Shown piece after piece: positions 23,001 through 39,018 of a stretch of 64,000 bases of DNA (positions are counted from its first letter, which is position 1; each line of letters begins with the position of its first letter). The notes below the pieces were generated by a model. That model worked only from the letters and a program-made list of their open reading frames with translations. It did not search any database and was not told the origin of the DNA. Source of the DNA: Perca fluviatilis (Eukaryota; Chordata; Actinopteri; Perciformes; Percidae); the NCBI RefSeq assembly GCF_010015445.1, contig NC_053123.1, positions 10,761,934 to 10,825,933 on the forward strand, in the 5' to 3' direction. The position numbers and the translations under genes were made by a program.

Positions 23001-26000
23001 ACATTACAGAAATTACAGTGGACATTACAGTTGGACATTACAGACATTACAGTTGGACATTACAGACATTACAGTTGGACATTACAGTTGGACATTACAG
23101 ACATTACAGTTGGACATTACAGACATTACAGTTGGACATTACAGTTAGACATTACAGACATTACAGTTGGACATTACAGTTGGACATTACAGACATTACA
23201 GTTGGACATTACAGTTAGATATTACAGACATTACAGTTAGACATTACAGACATTACAGTTAGACATTACAGTTAGACATTACAGACATTACAGTTGGACA
23301 TTACAGTTACACATTACAGACATTACAGTTAGACATTACAGACATTACAGTTAGACATTACAGACAGTACAGACATTACAGTTAGACATTACAGACATTA
23401 CAGTTAGACATTACAGTTAGATATTACAGACATTACAGTTAGACATTACAGACATTACAGTTAGACATTACAGTTAGATATTACAGACATTACAGTTAGA
23501 CATTAAAGTTACACATTACAGACATTACAGTTAGACATTACAGACATTACAGTTAGACATTACAGTTAGATATTAAAGACATTACAGTTAGACATTAAAG
23601 TTAGACATTACAGACATTACAGTAAGACATTGCAGACATTACAGTTGGACATTACAGACATTACAGTTGGACATTACAGTTACACATTACATACATTACA
23701 GTTAGACATTACAGACATTACAGTTAGACATTACAGACAGACATTACAGACATTACAGTTTGACATTACAGACATTACAGTTGGACATTACAGAACTTAC
23801 AGTTAGACATTACAGACATTACAGTTAGACATTACAGACATTACAGTTAGACATTACAGTTAGATATTACAGACATTACAGTTAGACATTACAGGCATTA
23901 CAGTTAGACATTACAGTCATTACAGTTGGATATTACAGACATTACAGTTGGACATTACAGGCATTACAGTTAGACATTACAGGCATTACAGTTGGACATT
24001 ACAGTTAGACATTACAGACATTACAGTTGGACATTACAGACATTACAGTTGGACATTACAGTTACACATTACAGACATTACAGTTACACATTACAGACAT
24101 TACAGTTGGACATTACAGACATTACAGTTAGACATTACAGTTAGACATTACAGTTAGATATTACAAACATTACAGTTAGACATTACAGGCATTACAGTTA
24201 GACATTACAGTCATTACAGTTGGACATTACAGACATTACATTTAGACGTTACATTTAGACATTACAGACATTACAGTTGGACATTACAGTTAGACATTAC
24301 AGTTAGACATTACAGACATTACAGTTAGATATTACAGACATTACAGTTAGACATTAAAGTTACACATTACAGACATTACAGTTAGACATTACAGACATTA
24401 CAGTTAGACATTACAGTTAGATATTACAGACATTACAGTTAGACATTAAAGTTACACATTACAGACATTACAGTTAGACATTACAGACATTACAGTAAGA
24501 CATTGCAGACATTACAGTTGGACATTACAGACATTACAGTTGGACATTACAGTTACACATTACATACATTACAGTTAGACATTACAGACATTACAGTTAG
24601 ACATTACAGACAGACATTACAGACATTACAGTTTGACATTACAGACATTACAGTTGGACATTACAGGCATTACAGTTGGACATTACAGACATTACAGTTG
24701 GACATTACAGTTAGACATTACAGACATTACAGTTAGACATTACAGACATTACAGTTGGACATTACAGACATTACAGTTAGACATTACAGACATTACAGTT
24801 AGACATTACAGACATTACAGTTGGACATTACAGACATTACAGTTGGACATTACAGTTAGACATTACAGACATTACAGTTAGACATTACAGACATTACAGT
24901 TGGACATTACAGACATTACAGTTAGACATTACAGACATTACAGTTAGACATTACAGACATTACAGTTAGACATTACAGTTAGATATTACAGACATTACAG
25001 TTAGACATTAAAGTTACACATTACAGACATTACAGTTAGACATTGCAGACATTACAGTTAGACATTACAGTTAGATATTACAGACATTACAGTTAGACAT
25101 TAAAGTTACACATTACAGACATTACAGTTAGACATTACAGACATTACAGTTAGACATTACAGTTAGATATTAAAGACATTACAGTTAGACATTAAAGTTA
25201 GACATTACAGACATTACAGTAAGACATTGCAGACATTACAGTTGGACATTACAGACATTACAGTTGGACATTACAGTTACACATTACATACATTACAGTT
25301 AGACATTACAGACATTACAGTTAGACATTACAGACAGACATTACAGTTAGACATTACAGACATTACAGTTAGACATTACAGGCATTACAGTTGGACATTA
25401 CAGACATTACAGTTAGACATTACAGACATTACAGTTAGACATTACAGACATTACAGTTGGACATTACAGACATTACAGTTAGACATTACAGACATTACAG
25501 TTAGACATTACAGTTAGATATTACAAACATTACAGTTAGACATTACAGGCATTACAGTTAGACATTACAGTCATTACAGTTGGACATTACAGACATTTAC
25601 AGACATTACAGACATTACAGTTAGGATCATTACACAAGACATGTACAGTTAGACATTACAGGCATTACAGTTAGACATTACAGTAAGACATTACAGACAT
25701 TACAGATTACACATTAGAGCGTTACAGTTAGACATTAATTACAGACATTACATTACAGTTGGATATTTACGACATTAGTTGGACATTACAGGCTTACAGT
25801 TAGACATTACAGGCATTACAGTTGGACATTACAGTTAGACATTACAGACATTACAGTTGGACATTACAGACATTACAGTTGGACATTACAGGTTACATTA
25901 CAGACATTTACAGTTACACATTACAGACATTACAGTTGGACATTACAGACGTACAGTTAGACATTACAGTTAGACATTACAGTTAGATATTACAAACATT

Positions 26001-29000
26001 ACAGTTAGACATTACAGGCATTACAGTTAGACATTACAGTCATTACAGTTGGACATTACAGACATTACATTTAGACGTTACATTTAGACATTACAGACAT
26101 TACAGTTGGACATTACAGTTAGACATTACAGTTAGACATTACAAACATTACAGTTAGATATTACAGACATTACAGTTAGACATTACAGTTACACATTACA
26201 TACATTACAGTTAGACATTACAGACATTACAGTTAGACATTACCGGTTAGATATTACAGACGTTACAGTTAGACATTAAGAGTTACACATTACAGACATT
26301 ACAGTTAGACTTTAAAGTTAGACATTACAGACATTACAGTAAGACATTGCAGACATTACAGTTGGACATTACAGACATTACAGTTGGACATTACAGTTAC
26401 ACATTACATACATTACAGTTAGACATTACAGACATTACAGTTAGACATTACAGACAGACATTACAGACATTACAGTTGGACATTACAGACATTACAGTTG
26501 GACATTACAGACATTACAGTTAGACATTGCAGACATTACAGTTGGACATTACAGACATTACAGTTGGACATTACAGTTACACATTACATACATTACAGTT
26601 AGACATTACAGACATTACAGTTAGACATTACAGACAGACATTACAGACATTACAGTTTGACATTACAGTTAGATATTACAAACATTACAGTTAGACATTA
26701 CAGACATTACAGTTAGACATTACAGACATTACAGTTAGACATTGCAGACATTACAGTTGGACATTACAGTTACACATTACATACATTACAGTTAGACATT
26801 ACAGATATTACAGTTAGACATTACAGACAGACATTACAGACATTACAGTTTGACATTACAGTTAGATAGTACAAACATTACAGTTAGACATTACAGGCAT
26901 TACAGTTAGACATTACAGTCATTACAGTTGGACATTACAGACATTACATTTAGACATTACAGACATTACAGTTGGACATTACAGTTACACATTACAGACA
27001 TTACAGTTAGACATTACAGACATTACAGTTAGACATTACATACAGACATTACAGTTAGACATTACAATTAGATATTACAGACATTACAGTTAGACATTAA
27101 AGTTACACATTACAGACATTACAGTTAGACATTACAGACATTACAGTTAGACATTACAGTTAGATATTACAGACATTACAGTTAGACATTAAAGTTACAC
27201 ATTACAGACATTACAGTTAGACATTACAGGCATTACAGTTAGACATTACAGTCATTACAGTTGGACATTACAGACATTACATTTAGACATTAGAGACATT
27301 ACAGTTAGACATTACAGACATTACAGTTGGACATTACAGACATTACAGTTGGACATTACAGGCATTACAGTTAGACATTACAGGCATTACAGTTGGACAT
27401 TACAGTTAGACATTACAGACATTACAGTTGGACATTACAGACATTACAGTTGGACATTACAGTTAGACATTACAGACATTACAGTTAGACATTACAGACA
27501 TTACAGTTAGACATTACAGACATTACAGTTAGACATTACAGTTAGATATTACAAACATTACAGTTAGACATTACAGGCACTACAGTTAGACATTACAGTC
27601 ATTACATTTAGACGTTACATTTAGACATTACAGACATTACAGTTGGACATTACAGTTAGACATTACAGTTAGACATTACAGTTAGACATTACAGACATTA
27701 CAGTTAGATATTACAGACATTACAGTTAGACATTAAAGTTACACATTACAGACATTACAGTTAGACATTACAGACATTACAGTTAGACATTACAGTTAGA
27801 TATTACAGACATTACAGTTAGACATTAAAGTTACACATTACAGACATTACAGTTAGACATTACAGACATTACAGTTAGACATTACAGTTAGATATTAAAG
27901 ACATTACAGTTAGACATTAAAGTTAGACATTACAGACATTACAGTAAGACATTGCAGACATTACAGTTGGACATTACAGACATTACAGTTGGACATTACA
28001 GTTACACATTACATACATTACAGTTAGACATTACAGACACTACAGTTAGACATTACAGACAGACATTACAGACATTACAGTTTGACATTACAGACAGACA
28101 TTACAGACATTACAGTTTGACATTACAGACATTACAGTTGGACATTACAGAACTTACAGTTAGACATTACAGACATTACAGTTAGATATTACAGACATTA
28201 CAGTTAGACATTACAGGCATTACAGTTAGACATTACAGGCATTACAGTTGGACATTACAGACATTACAGTTGGACATTACAGTTAGACATTACAGACATT
28301 ACAGTTAGACATTACAGACATTACAGTTGGACATTACAGACATTACAGTTAGACATTACAGACATTACAGTTAGACATTACAGTTAGATATTACAAACAT
28401 TACAGTTAGACATTACAGGCATTACAGTTAGACATTACAGTCATTACAGTTGGACATTACAGACATTACATTTAGACATTACAGACATTACAGTTGGACA
28501 TTACAGACATTACAGTTAGACATTACAGGCATTACAGTTAGACATTACAGTAAGACATTACAGACATTACAGACATTACTTTTAGACATTAGAGACATTA
28601 CAGTTAGACATTACAGACATTACAGTTGGACATTACAGACATTACAGTTGGACATTACAGGCATTACAGTTAGACATTACAGGCATTACAGTTGGACATT
28701 ACAGTTAGACATTACAGACATTACAGTTGGACATTACAGACATTACAGTTGGACATTACAGTTACACATTACAGACATTACAGTTACACATTACAGACAT
28801 TACAGTTGGACATTACAGACATTACAGTTAGACATTACAGACATTACAGTTAGACATTACAGGCATTACAGTTAGACATTACAGTCATTACAGTTGGACA
28901 TTACAGACATTACATTTAGACGTTACATTTAGACATTACAGACATTACAGTTGGACATTACAGTTAGACATTACAGTTAGACATTACAGACATTACAGTT

Positions 29001-32000
29001 AGACATTACAGGCATTACAGTTAGACATTACAGTAAGACATTACAGACATTACAGTTGGACATTACAGACATTACAGTTGGACATTACAGTAAGACATTA
29101 CAGGCATTACAGTTAGACATTACAGACACTACAGTTAGTCATTACAGTTAGACATTACAGACATTACAGTTAGACATTACAGGCATTACAGTTAGACATT
29201 ACAGATATTACAGTTAGACATTACAGACATTACAGTTGGACATTACAGACATTACAGTTAAACATTACAGGCATTACAGTTAGACATTACAGGCATTACA
29301 GTTAGACATTACAGACATTACAGTTGGACATTACAGTTAGACATTACAGACATTACAGTTAGACATTACAGACATTACAGTTGGACATTACAGACATTAC
29401 AGTTAGACATTACAGACATTACAGTTAGACATTAAAGTTAGACATTACAGACATTACAGTTAGACATTACAGACATTACAGTTGGACATTACAGTTGCAC
29501 ATACAGTAAAACATTACAGTTACACATTGCGCACATTACAGTTAGACATTACAGACAGACATTTAAAACATTACAGTTAGACATTACAGACATTACAGTT
29601 AGACATTACAGTTAGATATTACAGACATTACAGTTAGACATTAAAGTTACACAAGACATTACAGTTAGATATTACAGACATTACAGTTAGACATTAAAGT
29701 TACACATTACATAGACATTACAGTTAGACATACAGACATTACAGTTAGACATTACAGTTAGATATTACAGACATTACAGTTAGACATTAAAGTTAGACAT
29801 TACAGACATTACAGTAAGACATTACAGACATTACAGTTGGACATTACAGACATTACAGTTGGACATTACAGTTACACATTACATACATTACAGTTAGACA
29901 TTACAGACATTACAGTTAGAACTACACAGACAGACATTACAAGCATTACAGTTAGACATTACAGACAATGATAGTATAAAAATTACAGTTACATTGTTAC
30001 AGACATTACAGTTAGATATTACAGTTAGACATTACAGACATTACAGTTTGGACATTACAGTTAGAATTACAGACATTACAGTTAGACATTACAGATATTA
30101 CAGTTAGACATTACAGTTGGACATTACAGACATTACAGTTAGACATTACAGGCATTACAGTTAGACATTACAAACATTACAGTTAGACATTACAGACATT
30201 ATAGTTAGACATAAGACATTACAGTTGGACATTACAGACATTACAGTTAGACATTACAGTTAGACATTACAGACTATTACAGTTGGACATTACAGACATT
30301 ACAGTTGGACATTACAGTTAACATTATAGACATTACAGTTAACATTACAGACATTACAGTTGGACATTACAGACATTACAGTTAGAACATTACAGACATT
30401 ACAGTTAGACATTACAGTTAGATATTACAAATATACAGTTAGACATTACAGGCATTACAGTTAGACATTACAGGCATTACGAGTTGGACATTACAGACAT
30501 TACAGTTGGACATTACAGTTAGACATTACAGACATTACAGTTAGACATTACAGACATTACAGTTGGACATTACAGACATTACAGTTAGACATTACAGACA
30601 TTACAGTTAGACATTACAGTTAGATATTACAAACATTACAGTTAGACATTACAGGCATTACAGTTAGACATTACAGTCATTACAGTTGGACATTACAGAC
30701 AGTACATTTTGACATTACAGACATTACAGTTAGACATTACAGACATTACAGTTAGATATTACGAGCGTACAGTTAGACATTACAGTAGACATTACAGACA
30801 TTACAGACATTACTTTTAGACATTAGAGACATTACAGTTAGACATTACAGACATTACAGTTGGACATTACAGACATTACAGTTGGACATTACAGGCATTA
30901 CAGTTAGACATTACAGGCATTACAGTTGGACATTACAGTTGGACATTACAGACATTACAGTTGGACATTACAGACATTACAGTTGGACACTACAGTTACA
31001 CATTACAGACATTGCAGTTACACATTACAGACATTACAGTTGGACATTACAGACATTACAGTTAGACATTACAGACATTACAGTTAGACATTACAGGCAT
31101 TACAGTTAGACATTACAGTCATTACGGTTGGACATTACAGACATTACATTTAGACGTTACATTTAGACATGTACAGACGTTACAGTTGGACATTACAGTT
31201 AGACATTACAGTTAGACATTACAGACATTTACAGTTAGACATTACGGGCATTACAGTTAGAAATTACAGTAGACATTACAGACATTACAGTTGGACATTA
31301 CAGACATTACAGTTGGACATTACAGTAAGACATTACAGGCATTACAGTTAGACATTACAGACACACAGTTAGTCATTTACAGTTAGACATTACAGACATT
31401 ACAGTTAGACATTACAGGCATTTACAGTTAGACATTACAGATATTACAGTTAGACATTACAGACATTTACAGTTGTGACGATTACAGACATTACAGTTAC
31501 ACATTACAGGCATTACAGTTAGACATTACAGGCATTACAGTTAGACATTACAGACATTACAGTTGGACATTACAGTTAGACATTACAGACATTACAGTTA
31601 GACATTACAGACATTACAATTGGACATTACAGAATTACAGTTAGAAATTACAGACATTACAGTTAGACATTAAAGTTAGACATTACAGACATTACAGTTA
31701 GACATTACAGACATTACAGTTGGACATTACAGTTGCACATTACAGACATTACAGTTAGACATTATAGACATTACAGTTAGACATTACAGACCGCATTACA
31801 GACATTACAGTTAGACATTACAGACATTACAGTTAGACATTACAGTTAGATATTACAGACATTACAGTTAGACATTAAAGTTACACATTACAGACATTAC
31901 AGTTAGACATTACAGACATTACAGTTAGACATTACAGACATTACGGTTAGACATTACAGTTAGATATTACAGACATTACAGTTAGACATTAAAGTTACAC

Positions 32001-35000
32001 ATTACAGACATTACAGTTAGAGCATTACAGACATTACAGTTAGACATTACAGTTTAGATATTACAGACATTACAGTTAGACATTAAAGTTAGACATTACA
32101 GACATTACAGTAAGACATTGCAGACATTACAGTTGGACATTACAGACATTACAGTTGGACATTACAGTTACACATTACATACATTACAGTTAGACATTAC
32201 AGACATTACAGTTAGACATTACAGACAGACATTACAAGCATTACAGTTAGACATTACAGACATTATAGTTAGACATTACAGACATTACAGTTGGACATTA
32301 CAGACATTACAGTTAGACATTACAGTTAGACATTACAGACATTACAGTTGGACATTACAGTTAGAATTACAGACATTACAGTTAGACATTACAGATATTA
32401 CAGTTAGACATTACAGTTGGACATTACAGACATTACAATTAGACATTACAGGCATTCCAGTTAGACATTACAAGCATTACAGTTAGACATTACAGACATT
32501 ATAGTTAGACATTACAGACATTACAGTTGGACATTACAGACATTACAGTTAGACATTACAGTTAGACATTACAGACATTACAGTTGGACATTACAGACAT
32601 TACAGTTGGACATTACAGTTACACATTACAGACATTACAGTTACACATTACAGACATTACAGTTAGACATTACAGACATTACAGTTAGACATTACAGACA
32701 TTACAGTTAGACATTACAGACATTACAGTTAGACATTACAGTTAGATATTACAAACATTACAGTTAGACATTACAGGCATTACAGTTAGACATTACAGTC
32801 ATTACAGTTGGACATTACAGACATTACATTTAGACGTTACATTTAGACATTACAGACATTACAGTTGGACATTACAGTTAGACATTACAGTTAGACATTA
32901 CAGTTAGACATTACAGACATTACAGTTAGACATTACAGTTAGATATTACAGACATTACAGTTAGACATTAAAGTTACACATTACAGACATTACAGTTAGA
33001 CATTACAGACATTACAGTTAGACATTACAGTTAGATATTACAGACATTACAGTTAGACATTAAAGTTACACATTACAGACATTACAGTTAGACATTACAG
33101 ACATTACAGTCAGACATTACAGTTAGATATTAAAGACATTACAGTTAGACATTACAGACATTACAGTTAGACATTACAGTTAGATATTACAGACATTACA
33201 GTTAGACATTAAAGTTACACATTACAGACATTACAGTTAGACATTACAGACATTACAGTTGGACATTACAGTTACACATTACAGACATTACAGTTAGACA
33301 TTACAGACATTACAGTTAGACATTACAGACAGACATTACAGACATTACAGTTAGACATTACAGACATTACAGTTAGACATTACAGTTAGATATTACAGAC
33401 ATTACAGTTAGACATTAAAGTTACACATTACAGACATTACAGTTAGACATTACAGACATTACAGTTAGACATTACAGACATTACAGTTAGACATTACAGT
33501 TAGATATTACAGACATTACAGTTAGACATTAAAGTTACACATTACAGACATTACAGTTAGACATTACAGACATTACAGTTAGACATTACAGTTAGATATT
33601 ACAGACATTACAGTTAGACATTAAAGTTAGACATTACAGACATTACAGTAATTTTAAAATACCGACATTACAGTTGGACATTACAGACATTACAGTTGGA
33701 CATTACAGTTACAGTACATACATTACAGTTAGACATTACAGACATTACAGTTAGACATTACAGACAGACATTACAAGCATTACAGTTAGACATTACAGAC
33801 ATTATAGTTAGACATTACAGACATTACAGTTAGACATTACAGTTAGACATTACAGACATTACAGTTGGACATTACAGTTAGAATTACAGACATTACAGTT
33901 AGACATTACAGATATTACAGTTAGACATTACAGTTGGACATTACAGACATTACAATTAGACATTACAGGCATTCCAGTTAGACATTACAAGCATTACAGT
34001 TAGACATTACAGACATTTATAGTTAGACATTACAGACATTACAGTTGGACATTACAGACATTACAGTTAGACATTACAGTTAGACATTACAGACATTACA
34101 GTTGGACATTACAGACATTACAGTTGGACATTACAGTTTACGCATTACAGACATTACAGTTACACATTACAGACATTACAGTTGGACATTACAGACATTA
34201 CAGTTAGACATTACAGACATTACAGTTAGACATTACAGTTAGATATTACAAACATTACAGTTAGACATTACAGGCATTACAGTTAGACATTACAGTCATT
34301 ACAGTTGGACATTACAGACATTACATTTAGACGTTACATTTAGACATTACAGACATTACAGTTGGACATTACAGTTAGACATTACAGTTAGGCATTACAG
34401 TTAGACATTACAGACATTACAGTTAGACATTACAGTTAGATATTACAGACATTACAGTTAGACATTAAAGTTACACATTACCGACATTACAGTTGGACAT
34501 TACAGACATTACAGTTAGACATTACAGTTAGATATTACAGACATTACAGTTAGACATTAAAGTTACACATTACAGACATTACAGTTAGACATTACAGACA
34601 TTACAGTCAGACAATTACAGTTAGATATAAAGACATTACAGTTAGACATTAAAGTTAGACATTACAGAAATTACAGTAAGACATTGCAGACATTACAGTT
34701 GGACATTACAGACATTACAGTTGGACATTACAGTTACACATTACATACATTACAGTTAGACATTACAGACATTACAGTTAGACATTACAGACAGACATTA
34801 CAGACATTACAGTTTGACATTACAGACATTACAGTTGGACATTACAGAACTTACAGTTAGACATTACAGACATTACAGTTAGATATTACAGACATTACAG
34901 TTAGACATTACAGGCATTAGTAGGTTACAGTTAGACATTACAGGCATTACAGTTGGACATTACAGTTAGACATTACAGACATTACAGTTAGACATTACAG

Positions 35001-37442
35001 ACATTACAGTTGGACATTACAGACATTACAGTTAGACATTACAGACATTACAGTTAGACATTACAGTTAGATATTACAAACATTACAGTTAGACATTACA
35101 GGCATTACAGTTAGACATTACAGTCATTACAGTTGGACATTACAGACATTACATTTAGACATTACAGACATTACAGTTGGACATTACAGACATTACAGTT
35201 AGACATTACAGGCATTACAGTTAGACATTACAGTAAGACATTACAGACATTACAGACATTACTTTTAGACATTAGAGACATTACAGTTAGACATTACAGA
35301 CATTACAGTTGGATATTACAGACATTACAGTTGGACATTACAGGCATTACAGTTAGACATTACAGGCATTACAGTTGGACATTACAGTTAGACATTACAG
35401 ACATTACAGTTGGACATTACAGACATTACAGTTGGACATTACAGTTACACATTACAGACATTACAGTTACACATTACAGACATTACAGTTGGACATTACA
35501 GACATTACAGTTAGACATTACAGACATTACAGTTAGACATTACAGTTAGATATTACAAACATTACAGTTAGACATTACAGACATTACATTTTAGACGTTA
35601 CATGTAGACATTACAGACATTACAGTTAGACATTACAGTTAGACATTACAGACATTACAGTTAGACATTACAGGCATTACAGTTAGACATTACAGTAAGA
35701 CATTACAGACATTACAGTTGGACATTACAGACATTACAGTTGGACATTACAGTAAGACATTACAGGCATTACAGTTAGACATTACAGACACTACAGTTAG
35801 TCATTACAGTTAGACATTACAGACATTACAGTTAGACATTACAGGCATTACAGTTAGACATTACAGATATTACAGTTAGACATTACAGACATTACAGTTG
35901 GACATTACAGACATTACAGTTAAACATTACAGGCATTACAGTTAGACATTACAGACATTACAGTTAGACATTACAGACATTACAGTTAGACATTACAGAC
36001 ATTACAGTTAGACATTACAGACATTACAGTTGGACATTACAGACATTACAGTTAGACATTACAGACATTACAGTTAGACATTAAAGTTAGACATTACAGA
36101 CATTACAGTTAGACATTACAGACATTACAGTTGGACATTACAGTTACACATTACAGACATTACAGTTAGACATTACAGACATTACAGTTAGACATTACAG
36201 ACAGACATTACAGACATTACAGTTAGACATTACAGACATTACAGTTAGACATTACAGTTAGATATTACAGACATTACAGTTAGACATTAAAGTTACACAT
36301 TACAGACATTACAGTTAGACATTACAGACATTACAGTTAGACATTACAGACATTACAGTTAGACATTACAGTTAGATATTACAGACATTACAGTTAGACA
36401 TTAAAGTTACACATTACAGACATTACAGTTAGACATTACAGACATTACAGTTAGACATTACAGTTAGATATTACAGACATTACAGTTAGACATTAAAGTT
36501 AGACATTACAGACATTACAGTAAGACATTGCAGACATTACAGTTGGACATTACAGACATTACAGTTGGACATTACAGTTACACATTACATACATTACAGT
36601 TAGACATTACAGTTAGACATTACAGACAGACATTACAAGCATTACAGTTAGACATTACAGACATTATAGTTAGACATTACAGACATTACAGTTGGACATT
36701 ACAGACATTACAGTTAGACATTACAGTTAGACATTACAGACATTACAGTTGGACATTACAGTTAGAATTACAGACATTACAGTTAGACATTACAGATATT
36801 ACAGTTAGACATTACAGTTGGACATTACAGACATTACAGTTAGACATTACAGGCATTCCAGTTAGACATTACAAGCATTACAGTTAGACATTACAGACAT
36901 TATAGTTAGACATTACAGACATTACAGTTGGACATTACAGACATTACAGTTAGACATTACAGTTAGACATTACAGACATTACAGTTGGACATTACAGTTA
37001 GAATTACAGACATTACAGTTAGACATTACAGTTCGAAATTACATACATTACATTTAGACATTACAGGCATTACAGTTGGACATTACAGACATTACAGTTA
37101 GACATTACAGACATTACATTTAGACATTACAGACATTACAGTTAGACATTACAGACATTACAGATAGACATTACAGGTATTACAGTTAGACATTACAGAA
37201 ATTACAGTTGGACATTACAGACATTACATTTAGACATTACAGACATTACAGTTAGACATTACAGACATTACAGATAGACATTACAGGTATTACAGTTAGA
37301 CATTACAGACATTACAGTTGGACATTACAGTTAGACATTACAGACATTACAGTTAGACATTACAGACATTATAGTTGGACATTACAGACATTACAGTTAG
37401 ACATTACAGATAGACATTACAGGTATTACAGTTAGACATTAC
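20076..37442. repeat. Satellite array, main block (13 bp and 9 bp modules)
   Basis: About 17.4 kb made almost entirely of two modules: GACATTACAGTTG (13 bp, final base G or A) and GACATTACA (9 bp). The common combinations are 9+13 = 22 bp and 9+13+13 = 35 bp. Variants such as GTTACACATT, GATATTACAG, AGGCATTACA, ATTGCAGAC and ATTAAAG mark higher-order units. From 20.1 to 23.2 kb the GTTGG form dominates; from 23.2 kb onward GTTAG dominates. Large internal duplications exist (for example 28450 against 35133, and 32118 against 36528). No gene is present; plus-strand open frames are consequences of the repeat. Confidence 0.98.
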
Positions 37443-38663
37443 GGTAGCACTTTATAATAACTATCCATAATTCATCATTTATTAAGCATTAGTTAACTAT
37501 TAGTTAATGGTTTGTTCATCATTATTAATTGTTCTTACATAACTCATCATCAGTAAAGCATTTGTTCACATAGTTATAAATGGTTTGTTCATAGTAAATA
37601 AGCCTATCTTGAAAAATATGTTTGTAAGTACATGATTTATACTTAGCAAATAATGAAATGAAATAATTTTCCCATTATAAACCAGTTACTGTCTATTGAT
37701 AAATGCTTTGTTCATCATTTGTAAAGCACTGCTCCTATGTTAATTCTCATGAATAAAGCATTTGTATACACACTCATAAATGGTTTGTTCATAGTAAATA
37801 AGGCTCTCGAAAATTATGTTTATAAATAGAAGTTTCACACTTTCTAAATATTGCAAAAACCATTAGTAAATTAAATAATTTTCCCTTTATAAACTATCTA
37901 CAAACTAGTAGTAATTTATTTTTTTTATCATTTCTAAAGCATAGTTCCTACATTCATTCTAATCAGTAAAGCATTTGTAAATGCAGTTAGTAAATGGTTG
38001 GTCCATAGTAAGTAAGCCCATGTAAAATGTTTATCAGTGTATATTTTTTAATAATTCCTACATGATGCATTAACCATTTGTAAATTAAGTAATTTTACCA
38101 TTATCAACTAGGTACTCGGGAACGTAAAAGCTTGTTTAAAACTAGGAAGTTAATGATTAACAGACTATCTAGACCTACATTTGTTCATGTCTTAAATAAA
38201 ATGTTATGATTTAGAAAAGGTCTAAACTAATAGCTGGGGTGTTAACACATCTGTTACAAATACTTACCAATAATGTAATCCATGATTAACTCATGAGTTA
38301 CTACTGGTTAGTTAAGTATACTGTGTGAGCCCATCTAAAGTGAGTACTTTCTATGCTTTACAAAGCATTTATTAATGAGTTCCAAAGGCTAACAGAACCT
38401 GGACACACACATGTATTGTTCTATTTGGACATGCCTTCAGAAATATGCGTACGGATGAGTCCATAGTAAGTTAACATGCTATCAATGCTTTACAAAGCAT
38501 TCATAAATGAGTTGCAAAGGCTAGCAGATACAACAGAAACACAAGTAAAAAAAGTATTTGTAACCCTTATTACGATGTAGTAAGAATGTACATTTATGAA
38601 ATAGCTCGTAGTAATGTTATGTAGTTGATATCATTGTGAATTTGGACCAGAACCAGAAGAAAA
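37443..38663. repeat. Left long inverted repeat arm
   Basis: Pairs with the right arm from the outermost base to the segment AATTTGGACCAGAACCAGAA. It contains degenerate subterminal repeats with GGTTTGTTCATAGTAAATAAG and TTTACAAAGCATT motifs. No open frame with motifs. Confidence 0.88.
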
Positions 38664-39018
38664 CTAGATTGTTAAGAGCCAGAGAATTGAACATCAATAA
38701 AGAGACTAGGAAACCAAGATAAAGTTTGAGAAGTGTATTAATATACACAGAAACATGGCATACACATATACAGATAAAACACAGGTATGAAAAATAACAA
38801 CGGGTCTGTTGTGTAGGACTAGATGTTAATATCCCTAAATTATTCGTATTTGAGGCACCGATGAGACTCCGTGGGATACTCAATTGAGTGATGGCACCCT
38901 TTGGGTTGTCAAGTGGGCGCTCTCCTTCTTAGGTGTTTCGATGATAGGCCCACGACACCTCCAGAGGGTTCAGCAGTGAGTCCCAGCGTCCCAGGTTCAC
39001 TCCCTAGATGCCATCAAC

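Noticed and set aside
20212..23240. Long plus-strand open frames (up to 335 codons) encoding repeats such as DITDITVGHYRHYSWTLQ
   Set aside because: The 13 and 9 bp modules contain no stop in any plus frame when the GTTGG variant is present, so long open frames follow automatically. Three overlapping frames are open together and none has a start context or non-repeat domain.
20076..37442. CRISPR-like array
   Set aside because: There are no unique spacers; the whole sequence is repeat, and the context is a eukaryotic transposon-rich region.
38617..38883. 88-codon minus-strand frame with hydrophobic segments inside the long-TIR element
   Set aside because: Overlaps the inner edge of the left arm and the 3' untranslated part of the RT gene; no family resemblance.
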